A stretch of 64,000 nucleotides of DNA from Azorinus chamasolen (GCA_963576725.1 OY755252.1:28278078-28342077), one strand, 5' to 3'. Shown: positions 1-10,004, counted from the stretch's first letter. Translations and numbers: made by a program. The notes: generated from the sequence alone by a model not told the origin.

Positions 1-1290
1 ATTCCCTCAGGAACTTGATCCTGCAAACCTTGGAACGAATCTTAAGAAGTGGCCTCTTGTTGGTAAACCGTTAGGGCATCAGAAGATGGGGCGTCAGCTG
101 CAACAAAATCATTCACAAACCTTTAGAACATCACATCCTTTACTTGTTTCTGCCTCTGTTTGAGCAAATCGTGTTGAGCATGGCACCAACGCTGCTTCAT
201 TTGCAATAATGCATAATTACAAATATAGTAGCTCTACGTTGGACCATCTCCACACGCTTTGTCATGCCCTGGGTGTGTGGGTCCAAAACAAAGGATGTGT
301 ACTCAAGCTGCAGACTGATCAGGGGTTCGTAACATGCCTCCTTGATTGACTTTTGGCAGGATCCAATGTTCCTGCTTAGAACGGATGTGGATCAATTTGC
401 CTCCTTTATGACCATATCGATTCGGGATTTCCAAAACAAACATAAAAGACAGTAGTGTACTAAGCTATTTTGCCTTCTTCGTTGTCATCCATCTCTTGCT
501 ATGGACATTATAACTGGTCTCTATGTGTGTCTTGTTGGTGATAAGAAGGACCTAGTACTTCTTTGCATTGAACCCAGTTTCTTTCCATTTCTACAGAATG
601 TCTATGTCATTCTGGAAGACGTCTGCATCTGCTAATGACTCGGCACAAACGTTTCGACAGGAAGAGCATAGGAATTCTGCATGGTCATCATTGCATGCGG
701 GGGAAAGGAAAGGACTGAGAACAGCCCATTGATGAACACCGGATGTTATCGGTACTGACACAGAGGAAACACATTCCAGCGTGACTTGTTGGCTAATGGA
801 TACAATCAAGCATTTTGCAATACACGTCGTCATAGTGTTGGAGCTTAAGAAGCAAGTGTCTGTAAGAGACATTGTCAAACGTTTTGGAAAAGTCAAGCAA
901 TATTGTGATTAGTTGTGTCTCACAGAAACGCTGCTTCCTGAGTTCAAGCTGGCGTGGGCTGATGATGTAATGGAACTAAGAAAATCCAGGTTACTGTGTA
1001 TGATGTATTCCAGGATCTTACATGTGACAGAATTTAAGCCCACAAGCCAATAATTTAAAGGTGTTATTCTTGACCATTTTCTTGTAAATAGGATTAAAAT
1101 GAAAGTCTTCCAATCAAAGGGGACTTTGTCCTGGTCACACGGCCTGAAAGATCAGAGCAAGGGCAGGAGCCAGTGGATGTGCCATCTCTTTCAAAACCTT
1201 GAAAAGATGGTGTCTGGACAGGTAGCTTTGTGGAGATTAAGGCCCTTAGGAAGCTTGCAAAGACCATTTATCGTGATATATAAGAATTAA
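1..1290 (-). pseudogene. Decayed LINE reverse transcriptase, C-terminal two thirds (part 1 of a split element)
   Basis: On the minus strand, fragments in alternating frames follow the order of a CR1/jockey-type non-LTR reverse transcriptase. They are GLNLHKATCPD (near 1230), VLKEMAHPLAPAL (near 1180), VTCKILEYIIHSN (near 1000), LLDFSKTFDNVSYRHL (motif A region, near 880), SVPITSGVHQWAVLSPFL (motif B region, near 760), FNAKKY (near 560), LEYTSFVLDPHTQ (near 300) and VEMVQRRA (near 240). Many stops and frameshifts break it, and the motif B PQG is changed to HQW, so it is dead. A 101-residue open stretch (591-896) is one surviving fragment, not a gene. The 3' end lies beyond base 1. Clade is inferred from motif spacing only. 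Confidence 0.8.
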
Positions 1291-1422
1291 TATGCTAGTA
1301 GTTTGGAAGTTCAGCTGTATTTTGGCGAGTTAGAAAAGTTGTTAAATGTGAGCATTGGCGAGCATTTAACTACTTTTCTGACGAGCCAAAATACAGATGA
1401 ACTTCCAAACTACTAGCATAGT
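1288..1422. repeat. Near-perfect inverted repeat (hairpin) inserted in the LINE
   Basis: Two arms of about 60 bases face each other around a spacer of about 14 bases. Each outer part reads ATGCTAGTAGTTTGGAAGTT followed by a TGTATTTTGGC-like segment. A diverged third copy of the arm (ATGCTAGTAGGAAGT) lies at about 1780. The hairpin forms the left end of the insertion that splits the LINE. Confidence 0.75.
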
Positions 1423-1828
1423 AATTATTTTTATCATGCAACACCAAGAAAAATGAAAAAAAATGAAGAAATAGAAAGATTGCTAAAGCGGTTTCGTCCC
1501 CTGAATGAAAATACATGCAAGTACGAGTTACACGACGTCATATTGGCATGCAGTGACGTCATCGACTTTTACAACATAAACAAACTTGATTTAATCCTTT
1601 TATATGGACAGATAGTTGAAACAAAGGTGAGAAAATGTGTTAATTTGATGTTTATGTTTAATTATGCCCTTTTTGTCCTTCTGTTTTCCTCCTATTGGCT
1701 GAACCAAACTTGCATTCCAGTCGGGTCAGTACACATGCACTATACCACACAAAATACAGCGTCGACGTGGAAAATATTATGCTAGTAGGAAGTGACTGTA
1801 TTTTGTGACGTTGCATGATAAAAATAGG
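1288..1828. mobile_element. Non-autonomous insertion with inverted repeats splitting the LINE
   Basis: The LINE linker protein stops at about 1829 and resumes at about 1288 with little missing. The intervening 540 bases are therefore an insertion. It contains the hairpin at its left and a matching inverted pair TATTTTTATCATGCAAC (1426-1442) and GTTGCATGATAAAAATA (1810-1826). No transposase is visible; short ORFs inside are chance frames. The exact ends and target duplication are not resolved by eye. Confidence 0.55.
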
Positions 1829-2650
1829 AAGGGCATCCGAGTAAGGAACGATAAGTGTATAGACAGAGAACCAGTGGTTCAGTATTTTAACTTTGATTTG
1901 TGTATCAACATTGTTAATGCCATCATTCTTCAGTGGGGCTACTCCCAAGCTGTCACATTTGCTCCTAACAAAGGTGTAGGGCTTCTTACAGCTGGTGTCT
2001 GTCATTAGGTCAATCACATTCCCATCATGAGCTTGAGCTTCCTTGCACTTCGTCTTTGTTTGTCTTCTGTGGCTCCTTGTATATGCGCCAGTACTTATGT
2101 ACATTGGTCCTCTGCACTTTTTGTACGCACGTTTCCTCTTTCGTGAGAAACGGTGGGTTTTGGAGTTGTACCATGGCTGGCTGAACCTGGTGGATGTCAA
2201 CTTAGAAGGGACCACTGAATATATCCCATAGGGTACTGATTAGTAGAGGGACTGATTTACCAAATGTGCTGCAAACTTAGCCATTTTGATGGTCATAGAG
2301 CATGTGTTTCCACAGGTGGACAAGATGTGGGGTAGGATTCCTTCGTGAATGAAAGATATGTTAGTCAGTACTACTATGACATACTTACTTATTCTGGGTA
2401 TTGAGGTATATCTTTTAATCAGTGATTGTTTGTGGCAATAACATATAGAGTGTTGTCATCACGGATAGAGAAGGTCACTCATATCCAGCGACACTGATTA
2501 CGTCTATGAGTTCAATGTTGAGTGAGAGTAGGTACCTATGGCCAGTAACTGTTAAAATGGCCACTCAATATCCGGGATATTCATGTCCCCACAACTATAG
2601 AAAGGGTTTTGTCATGGGTACTGCTGGTGTAAGTAAAATATTTCAATTCT
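1829..2650 (-). pseudogene. Decayed LINE endonuclease C-terminus and endonuclease-RT linker (part 2)
   Basis: Reading the minus strand from about 2650 down, fragments resemble the end of an APE-type LINE endonuclease (LTVTGHRYLLSLN near 2540, SLIKRYTSIP near 2400). They are followed by the linker seen in CR1-like ORF2 proteins: VPSKLTSTRFSQPWYNSKT near 2200, CKEAQAHDGNVIDLM near 2020 and LGVAPLKNDGINN near 1940. A 185-residue frame (1658-2215) covers part of it, then runs into the inserted element. This is the 5' part of the same element as 1-1290, on the same strand and in the right order. Confidence 0.7.
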
Positions 2651-3256
2651 TTATGTAAAACATATCCATAATCACCAGGAGCTATGGTGTTGCAATCTCT
2701 AATGATGCAGACAGCTAATATTAGTGTAAATAAAACATACCAATATTACACTAAGGCTATGGCAATAACAGACTAATTATCTGGCGTTTAATTATCATCT
2801 CTAAATGATATATCTGCGTGAAGAGGTACTATAACTTGCACAGATTTGCATCAAAGTTATAGTTATATTGTATAATAATGTACCGCAAATCTATTTAAAA
2901 CGATGTTTTCCAAACTTGCAATCATCACAGGTCACTCAAATCATCCTGAAATGCGCCATAAATATTTTTATACTTACTGTGAAGACATTGCTAAGAAATT
3001 AAATGCAAAAATTATTGAAATTGACAAAATTACGGTTATTTTATACCATATAGATATTTTAATAGCTTTTTGCACTCATTTGACCTTTGACCTAGTTTCT
3101 GACCTTCCACGAGGGGCTTGGCCGTGGCATGGGCCAAAACCATAAATGATTAGTATCTGGCAACACAATTATGGTATTCAAACATTTCTACTAAAAATGC
3201 CATGGACCTCGAAAAATAAGCGAGTTTTTACACCTCGCATTCCTAACTACTAGTTA
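2651..3256. other. AT-rich spacer, no gene seen
   Basis: No coding or RNA gene is recognisable. Between 3070 and 3110 there is a TTTGACCTTTGACC-type motif, common in bivalve dispersed repeats. The frame at 2903-3145 has no recognisable domain. Confidence 0.5.
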
Positions 3257-3507
3257 TTAACCCTTCGCTTGCTGAATTTTAAAATACCTTTCTCCTTCTT
3301 TACCCATGCCCTGCTGTATAATGACATACATCTTCTCTGTGTACACGTATTTTCGCTGTGCAATCATTGCTATGGAGTGCACTGGTTGCACAATCAACTT
3401 GTAAATAGTGCAGATCCTGATGAGACAGCTCCTGCAGGAGCTGTCTCATCTGGGTCTTCACTATTTACAGGTAGGTATATTGACGCGATTAGCAAGCGAA
3501 GGGTTAA
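3257..3507. mobile_element. Family B MITE, copy 1
   Basis: The element is bounded by TTAA at 3257-3260 and 3504-3507. Its ends CCCTTCGCTTGCT and AGCAAGCGAAGGG are inverted repeats. The core is a long hairpin centred on GCTCCTGCAGGAGC near 3435. The length of about 243 bases plus TTAA matches the other complete copies. TTAA target duplication and CCC ends are typical of piggyBac-type elements; no transposase is encoded. Confidence 0.88.
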
Positions 3508-3566
3508 TACAAAATTTAAATGAAACAAAAATCTATTTGTCGTGACTGCTGTGACTGCCGGCACAT

Positions 3567-3866
3567 TTAACTGCAAATACCGTTGAAGCAAACTAGAGAG
3601 GAAAATTAATGTGGACAACAACTTTGAAATCAGACGTTTATATACATGTAGCTTTTAAATATTTCGCTGCCAAATTTTGTCGTCTGCAATATTTGTCGTC
3701 TGCTTTAATTTTCCATTTTTAATCTTCTTATATTTATTTTTCAAAAACAGTCACAGTAACAAACAGTTTGGATCCTTATGTGACGCCGAGTTAATCGGTG
3801 TATGATCTGGATCCAACCTGTTTGCATGGATAATCACAGATGCGACATTGGCAGCGAAAGGGTAAC
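3567..3866. mobile_element. Family G/F-like TTAA MITE, diverged
   Basis: It starts at TTAA (3567) and ends in GCGACATTGGCAGCGAAAGGG near 3862. The core near 3765-3830 has arms CAAACAGTTTGGATCC and GGATCCAACCTGTTTG flanking a GACGCCGAGTTAATCGG segment, the family G core with mutations. The last TTAA has decayed to GTAA. Confidence 0.5.
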
Positions 3867-3884
3867 CGTTTTACCCTCTCATTT

Positions 3885-3975
3885 ATTCCAGTATTTGCAG
3901 ATTATATTGGTTTAGCCGCCAAATTGTCTCACAGTTGGCTGATTATAATTTTATCTCAACCCTTTACCTGATCGA
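3885..3975 (+). repeat. Dispersed repeat family L, fragment
   Basis: The segment around AGTATTTGCAGATTATATTGG with TTTAGCCGCC matches segments near 10350, 14390, 23340, 33115, 40080 and 49570. The family usually sits beside family G cores. Its function and class are unknown. Confidence 0.45.
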
Positions 3976-4020
3976 GACGCCTATTGGCGCCTTTGCAAAC
4001 ACAATAGACAAAAATCACTG

Positions 4021-4198
4021 TATCCATGCTTATAAAACATTTAGTTGAGTCTGAGTTCGTTCTCAAGTTTTTGATTGGTCAGATTTGAGCCAACGGCTCA
4101 CATCTGACCAATCAAACGCTTGAGAACTCAAATCTGACCAATCAGAAGCTTCAGAACGAACTCAGATTCAACTAAAACGTTTTATAAGCATGGACCCA
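4021..4198. mobile_element. Family D palindromic MITE, copy 1
   Basis: The outer arms read ATCCATGCTTATAAAAC and its complement ending GCATGGAC. The arms pair over most of their length and contain TTGATTGGTCAGATTTGAG on one side and CTGACCAATCA on the other. The right arm carries two tandem ACTCAAATCTGACCAATC-type segments, an early internal duplication. Confidence 0.82.
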
Positions 4199-4249
4199 GA
4201 TAGTCAGCGAAGGAGCTATCTGGTCAGAATTTGCAATGTCTGCTTAAAG

Positions 4250-4393
4250 CTTTTTTAAGCTTAATGCAAGGTGTAAGTCATGCAGAAAGATCATCTTTCT
4301 GCATGACTTTCACCCTGCATTATACGCAGCCACTTGCCTAAAAGTATCTAAATTCTTCTGTACTAGAATTTCGGTTTAGAGAGGTTTTATTCA
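4250..4393. mobile_element. Family E MITE, 5'-damaged copy
   Basis: The hairpin GCAGAAAGATCATCTTTCTGC near 4280 is flanked by GTAAGTCATGC and GCATGACTTTCACCC. The right end CGGTTTAGAGAGGTTTTA is present; the left ACAGTAAAACC end is missing. Confidence 0.6.
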
Positions 4394-4723
4394 CATCAAA
4401 GAGATGCCTTTTTGCAAACAGAATTATGTTTGTTTCTGTTTGCTTAAAATCATATAATCCTGCCCTAGTTTCTGCCCTAGTAAACCTTTCCCGTGCTAAA
4501 AATAGTTTTATGAAATTCAGCTAATTAATAATTATGCAACTAATATTTCTTACATGAATATTTACGTAGCAAAGGATTAACCAATTACAGTTTCGTATCC
4601 CATTGGAAATATGCTCTCTAGATTATACGGTTATCAGCTCTATGTATTTTAAATACACGTATATAAAAACACCTTATTAACCATTCTTATGCTGAAGAGT
4701 AGTGTCCGCTCTATGTAATTGTT

Positions 4724-4973
4724 TTAACCCTTTCCCTCATACAAACGTGATTTGAGGCATTTGCAAACAGAGTAGACCCAGACCAGACAGCTCCTATAGG
4801 AGCCGTCTGATCAGGGTCTGTTCCGTTTGCTAGTGGAATTTGAAAGATTTGTTTCTTTACTTTCTAAAATGGCTACAAGGTTCAACCTTCCATATTTCAT
4901 TATAAACATTGTGTACATGAATAGTTAGTATGTATTGAAATTGGAATAAACATAGAACAAGGAAAGGGTTACA
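4724..4973. mobile_element. Family A MITE, copy 1
   Basis: TTAACCCTTTCCCTCATAC starts at 4724 and GGAAAGGGTTA ends it. The hairpin near 4770-4830 is built from GCAAACAGAGTAGACCC and an apex GCTCCTATAGGAGC. The core lies near one end, so the element is asymmetric. Confidence 0.8.
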
Positions 4974-5002
4974 TATCACCGATTTCCGTTTCGATAAACC
5001 TT

Positions 5003-5237
5003 TTAACCCATTTGCTCCCACCATCCCATAAGCATGTATATGGGATGTAGGCAAACAGGGTAGACTCTGATCAGACGCCGCATAATGCGGCGTTTGATCA
5101 GAGTCTACACTGTTTGCTGATAGGAAATTCAATATAAAACATAAAAAATGAAAAATTAGACCAGACATGCCTTAGATAAAAGATAGACTAATCCAATATA
5201 CAAGCATGGAATAATACATTGGGAGCAAATGGGTTAA
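5003..5237. mobile_element. Family C MITE, copy 1
   Basis: TTAACCCATTTGCTCCCA (5003) and GGGAGCAAATGGGTTAA (ending 5237) give TTAA-flanked inverted ends. The core hairpin near 5065-5120 reads ACTCTGATCAGACGCCGCAT to its complement. Chance frames through it give a peptide resembling NSVDSDQTPHYAASDQSL, seen again in other copies. Confidence 0.88.
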
Positions 5238-5329
5238 GGAACTATAGATCGTGTGGTAGACAGTTTGGATATTGATGAGCCAGTGAGTTACTCTGAGACT
5301 CCCAATCAACAAAACACGTTCAAGACTAT

Positions 5330-5575
5330 TTTTAAATACAGTCCATAAATACGCCTTTCTACACATTTGCAAACAGATTAGACCCATATTAGACGGTTAC
5401 TATATGAGCCGTCTGATCAGGGTAGACTGTTGGCTTATGAGTTATATAGATCTGATTCTACAGTTTCTACATTGACAAAACATGTATGTATACATAGGTC
5501 AATATAAAATATAATCTTATTAATATTCATGTTGTCATCATTTCTTACATGGATATTCATCACGTAAACTGTTAA
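5330..5575. mobile_element. Family A MITE in reverse orientation
   Basis: CCATAAATACGCC, then the AAACAGATTAGACCC core near 5375-5430, a GATTCTACAGTTTCT segment near 5455 and an ATATTCAT-rich tail identify family A. Its right TTAA (5572-5575) is also the left TTAA of the next copy. The left end is degraded. Confidence 0.65.
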
Positions 5576-5820
5576 ACCTTCCCCTGTTGTATATGCATGT
5601 AAGAAATAATGACGTCATGAATATGTTTAAGATTAGTTTTCATAATGGCACATGAACAAAGGACATTTTGGCTCATGCAGAAGATGTAGAATCAGATCTA
5701 TATTATACCATAAGTAAACAGAGCAGACCCTGATCATATGGCTCCTATAGGAGCCGTCTAATATGGGTCTACTCTGTTTGCAGATGCACGAAATGGCGTT
5801 TCTGTAAGGGAAAGGGTTAA
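5572..5820. mobile_element. Family A MITE, well preserved
   Basis: TTAA at 5572-5575 and 5817-5820; the right end is GGGAAAGGGTTAA. It contains a perfect TGACGTCA (5610-5617), GCAGAAGATGTAGAATCAGA near 5677, and the core hairpin at about 5713-5780. It is a good reference copy. Confidence 0.85.
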
Positions 5821-6294
5821 TTCCTCTTTTCTTCTACCCAAAATTGTTAAAATAACTAAATAAATATTGTTTTGTTTTACTCCACTACTGAGTCCCATCC
5901 CAACAGTGCTAAATAAATATTCCGGGATTTTGACTGCCATTTGTGTGATCTTTGATCATGGTTTTTATAGGTCCACAGAGTAATATTTGATACTGAGATT
6001 ATTAGTTGCAAATGAAACATTTGCAAAGACCATTATCTGGCATTTTGCTGGCATTGTGCATTATGATGGTACTTTCGAACGGTTTGCAGAGAAGGTGAAC
6101 TGAATAATAGTCTCGTAATTAAAACGTTTCACATGTCTTCTTTTCAATGATAACTAACAATAACTTCATCACAAATGAACGATTCATCACTAAATAAACT
6201 AATGAATTATTGATTTCCAAACCGTCTGTTCAGCATGATTGTAAACAGAAAGTCAGCAGAGAGTTGCATTTAACATTGCTCCAACAGTAGTTCA

Positions 6295-6503
6295 GGGTCC
6301 ATGCTTATAAAGCTTTTAGTTGAGTCTGAGTTTCGTTCTCAAGCTTTTGATTGGTCAGATTTGAGTTCTCAAGCTTTTGATTGGTCAGATTTGAGTTCTC
6401 AAGCTTTTGATTGGTCATATTTGAGCCAAAGGCTCAAATCTGACCAATCAAAAACTTGAGAACGAACTCAGACTCAAATAAACGTTTTATAAGCACAGAC
6501 CCA
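6295..6503. mobile_element. Family D MITE with internal triplication
   Basis: The ends GGGTCCATGCTTATAAA and TTTATAAGCACAGACCC pair. The left arm contains three tandem 28-base units, each with CTCAAGCTTTTGATTGGTCA (about 6336-6422). The right arm has only one. The unit expansion is confined to this copy. Confidence 0.82.
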
Positions 6504-6716
6504 GTTATCCCTTTTCTCCATGAATAATGACGTCATGAATATTAATCAGGTTACTTTTTAAAAAAAAATTGTCTTTATCGAAGCAGAAACTGTAGAATCA
6601 GTCCTGTATTATTTCATAAGCAAACAGAGCAGACCTTGATCCTATTGGAGCCGACTGATCTGGGTCTACGTTGTTTGCCAAGGTAATGAAATGCGTGTTC
6701 GTGGAGTAAAGGGTTA
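6504..6716. mobile_element. Family A MITE
   Basis: It directly abuts the family D copy. TTATCCCTTTTCTCCATGAA starts it and GAGTAAAGGGTTAT ends it. It has TGACGTCA at 6528-6535 and the GCAAACAGAGCAGACC core near 6620. One hairpin arm is shortened. Confidence 0.7.
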
Positions 6717-6839
6717 TATGGAGAGATTGCTTGAGGTTCTTGCCACAGTGTGATAGCAAGTCGCTGCCGCATTACAAGATACCAATGCAGTCACGTTATA
6801 AACTGACACTGGAAGGACCGGTCATAGCTCGTTGCATTC

Positions 6840-6990
6840 TCTTTTATAATACTAAGCGTTAACAGGTGAACAACTACTTCCAGTTTTAACTACCTTGACA
6901 TGTCTCAGTCGGGGAACGAACCACTAACTTCCCACTCCGGAAGCCGTCGCTCTTGCTGCTAAGCTAACTAGACTGGTCACGTTTAGGCGA
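6840..6990 (-). repeat. Possible tRNA-derived SINE head
   Basis: The complement of about 6985-6910 contains TAGCTTAGCAGCAAGAGCG (A-box-like) and, about 40 bases later, GTGGTTCGTTCCCCGAC (B-box-like). The spacing fits an RNA polymerase III internal promoter. A non-tRNA tail follows toward 6840. No cloverleaf good enough for a functional tRNA is seen. Confidence 0.5.
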
Positions 6991-7549
6991 TACAATATCA
7001 AATTCAATGTATTGATGCTTAAATTGTACAGCAAGCAGAGGTACATGTACGAATAAGAAGCGTAAATTGGAAACGAAATCAAGACTTTGCATTGGGTTTG
7101 GTGGAGAAATAGCGATTGTAGTATTTGATGAAATTAATCCATTTAATCACTTTATATTGGACAAGTTAGTAAGTCTGTGATGAACACAAGTTGTTTATAT
7201 TACTGTTTTCGTCTTAGGTATTACACTAGAAAAACAGCATTTCCCTTCCGAGCACTGGCGTAAACGTGGACAGTTTTCAAAAACCAAGAGCTACATTTTT
7301 CAATCAAACACACAAAGAAAACTTGAAAGCTAACCTTTAGGTTTCGTTTAATAACTGTGGACTTCGTTAGTTTAGCTCTTGATTATTATGACACAACCGC
7401 CCAGATGAATGTCCACCAGAACGTTAGCATGTTGAAATAAGAAATATGGCTATAGGTTTCCTGATTAAATCTGATTTTATAAAACAAAATGTGTATTTAA
7501 ACACAAATCTTGTATAGCTAACTTCGACCTAACTGATATTTACAAACAG
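6991..7549. other. Spacer, no gene seen
   Basis: AT-rich sequence without recognisable coding frames or repeats matching elsewhere in the window. Confidence 0.4.
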
Positions 7550-7759
7550 TTAACCCATATCACCATCGGCTTTTTTTAGGTACAACCTCTTTGAATAAAT
7601 CTATCGAAAAGGAGCATTAACTAGAGAAAAGGAAACGTTTGTGGTTTAAAAGCATTGTGATAAATAGAGCATTTGCTCCTATATGAGCAAATGCTCTATT
7701 TATCACAATGGTTTCACAAACTGATTTTACAGAGTCGTCAAATTGAGGGAATCGGTTAA
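7550..7759. mobile_element. Family H MITE
   Basis: TTAA at 7550-7553 and 7756-7759. The core is a nearly perfect hairpin from ATTGTGATAAATAGAGCATT to its complement, centred on GCTCCTATATGAGC near 7681. The subterminal CCTCTTTGAATAAATCTA segment is shared by other H copies. Confidence 0.82.
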
Positions 7760-7769
7760 GGTAGGTTCC

Positions 7770-8215
7770 CACTGCCGATCAGATCAACTCGACCATCCCG
7801 ATCACCCAAATGCCCCGATCAAGCTCGACTGAAATCTTTTCGACCTCTACTCGATCATACACGACCCCCTCGCGATCATTCACGACTCCCCCACGACGAC
7901 AACTCAACAATCACTCTGATCTCTGCTCGATCATCTCGACCCAGACACGATCTCTTCCCGACCAACTGGACCTCTACTCGATCTCTACCCGACCAGATCG
8001 CCATGGTCGTACCTGGGTCGATCGGGTATTACTCGAATAGAGGTGGAGATGATCGGGTACATATCGGGTGAATGACTTCATCCCGACCGCACTAACTCTC
8101 TACACGATTGTCTTTCGATCAATTCGACCCTCTACCAGATCAATACCGACCGCTTCCCGTTCGCTTCTCGAGCACATGACTACTCGATCTCTACCCGAAT
8201 TCTTTTGACATGTCT
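7770..8215. other. CGATC/CGACC-rich island
   Basis: About 440 bases unlike everything around them: GC-richer, CpG-rich, built from degenerate units such as CTACTCGATCTCTACCCGAC (7973 and 8188). A central block (about 8010-8075) runs in the opposite orientation. A 76-residue frame (7810-8040) is low-complexity Ser/Thr/Arg/Asp and probably reflects the repeat. The origin is unknown. Confidence 0.55.
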
Positions 8216-8329
8216 AACAAGAGTACCGCATACGGTACATAATACGCCCACTTGCAAACTTTCTCTGATTCAACATGCTTTATAAGTGTTGACATTTTCT
8301 AATCTGTGCTTCAGATCTTGATTTCCATA

Positions 8330-10004
8330 TTAAGGTGATACTATTTTTAAAAAAAATGAAGTGAATATCTTATTAAATAAAAAAGTTACAGATAATTCTC
8401 ATTTTTACAGATTTTTGTAAAGTGCAACAGCCATAACTCTGTTAAGATAAACTGAATGAACCTCAAAATAAACTCATCTTCAAATTGTGTTGTTTAAAAC
8501 ATTTGTGTTACACTTCATTTATATCATTTTAATAGTTTTCCCAGAAAACAACAGACAACCTAAAAGTTGACCGACAAACAAAGCAACGAACACACAAAGT
8601 TCAAGGACCATAACTTTAGAATAAAATGACATATCAAAACCCCGCAATATATGTGAAAATTCGCATTAAGGTTTAACCATATAAAAAATTGAAGTAAATA
8701 TCATTTCAAATGAAAAAGTTATGGCCATCCTCATATTTGCATAGATTTGCATTATTTTTTTAAGTGCAAGGGCCACAACTCCGAAACAACAAATCAAATG
8801 ATCCTCAGAATCGACTTAGCTTCAGGTCTTGATGCATTAAACATGTGTATGAGGTTTCATTAATATCTGTCTAACAGTTTTGCCAGAAAACAGCGGACAA
8901 ACTATATGCATATATTTGCATTATTCTTTAAGTAAAAGGGCCATAACTCTGAAACGAATAATCAAATGAACCTCAGAATCCCTCAGCTTCAGATCTTGAT
9001 GCATTAAACATTTTTGTGAAGTTTCATTAATATCTCTCAAATAGTTTTCCCAGAAAACAGCGGACAAACTATTTGCATGTATTTGCATTATTTTTAAGCA
9101 CAAGGGCCATAACTCGGAAAAGAAAAATCAAATGATCATCAGAATCAATTCAGTTTCAGATCTTGATGCATTAAACATTTGTGTGAAGTTTCATTAATAT
9201 CTCTCATATAGTTTTCTCAGAAAACGGCAAACAAACCATTTGCATTATTTTTTAAATACAAGGGCCATAACTCCGAAACGACAAATCAAATGAACCTTAG
9301 AATTGACTCAGCTTCAGATCTTGATGCATTAAACATTTTTGTGAAGTTTCATTAATATCTCTCATATAGTTTTCCAGAAAACAGCGGACAAGCTATTTGC
9401 ATATTTTTTAAGGACAAGGGCCATAACTCTGAAATGAAAAATCAAATGAACCTCAGAATCAACTCAGCTTCAGATCTTGATGCATTAAACATTTGTGTGA
9501 AGTTTCATTAATATTTGTCAAATAGTTTCCCCAGAAAACAGCGGACAAACTATTTGCATGTATTTGCATTATTTTTTAAGTAAAAGGGAAATAACTCCGA
9601 AACAACAAATCAAATGAACCTCAGAATCGACTCAGCTTCAGATCTTGATGCATTAAACAGTTGTGTGAAGTTTCATTAATATCTCTTAAATAGTTTTCCC
9701 AGAAAACAGCGGACAAACTTTTTGCATATTTTTTAGGACAAGGGCCATAACTCTGAAATGAAAAATCAAATAATCCTCAGAATCAACTCAGCTTCAGATC
9801 TTGATGCATTAAACATTTGTGTGAAGTTTCATTAATATCTGTCAAATAGTTTTCCCAGAAAACAGCGGACAAACAAAATGTTGACGGAAGAACGAACGAA
9901 CGAACGAACGAACGAACGAACGAACGAACGAACGGACGGACGGACGGACGGACGGACAGGGCCACGACAATATACGACCACCTTTATTAGGTGGGCGTAT
10001 AAAA
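8330..10004 (+). mobile_element. Pearl-like tandem-repeat element (possible non-autonomous Helentron)
   Basis: About nine tandem units of 155-175 bases each contain GGGCCATAACTC, then CAGCTTCAGATCTTGATGCA and GTTTTCCCAGAAAACAGCGG. They are followed by a tetranucleotide microsatellite (9888-9957). A small hairpin CCACCTTTATTAGGTGG (9978-9994) comes next, then GCGTATAAAA. The order 'about 160-bp repeats, microsatellite, unique tail' is the published layout of bivalve pearl elements. The link to Helentrons is inferred from the 3' hairpin; no Rep/helicase is here. Confidence 0.75.
9888..9957 (+). repeat. Compound microsatellite (GAAC)n(GGAC)n
   Basis: Uninterrupted GAAC units change to GGAC units near 9934. 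Serine/arginine/valine-rich frames on the other strand here are repeat artefacts. Confidence 0.95.

Noticed and set aside
591..896. 101-residue minus-strand ORF as a gene
   Set aside because: It is one frame fragment of the decayed LINE reverse transcriptase; its neighbours in other frames continue the same protein.
5713..5780. Strong hairpins as transcription terminators
   Set aside because: The same hairpins occur in dozens of dispersed elements bounded by TTAA. They are transposon cores, and the DNA is eukaryotic.
7810..8040. 76-residue Ser/Thr/Arg-rich ORF as a gene
   Set aside because: It is a chance frame through the CGATC/CGACC repeat, with no start context or homology recognised.
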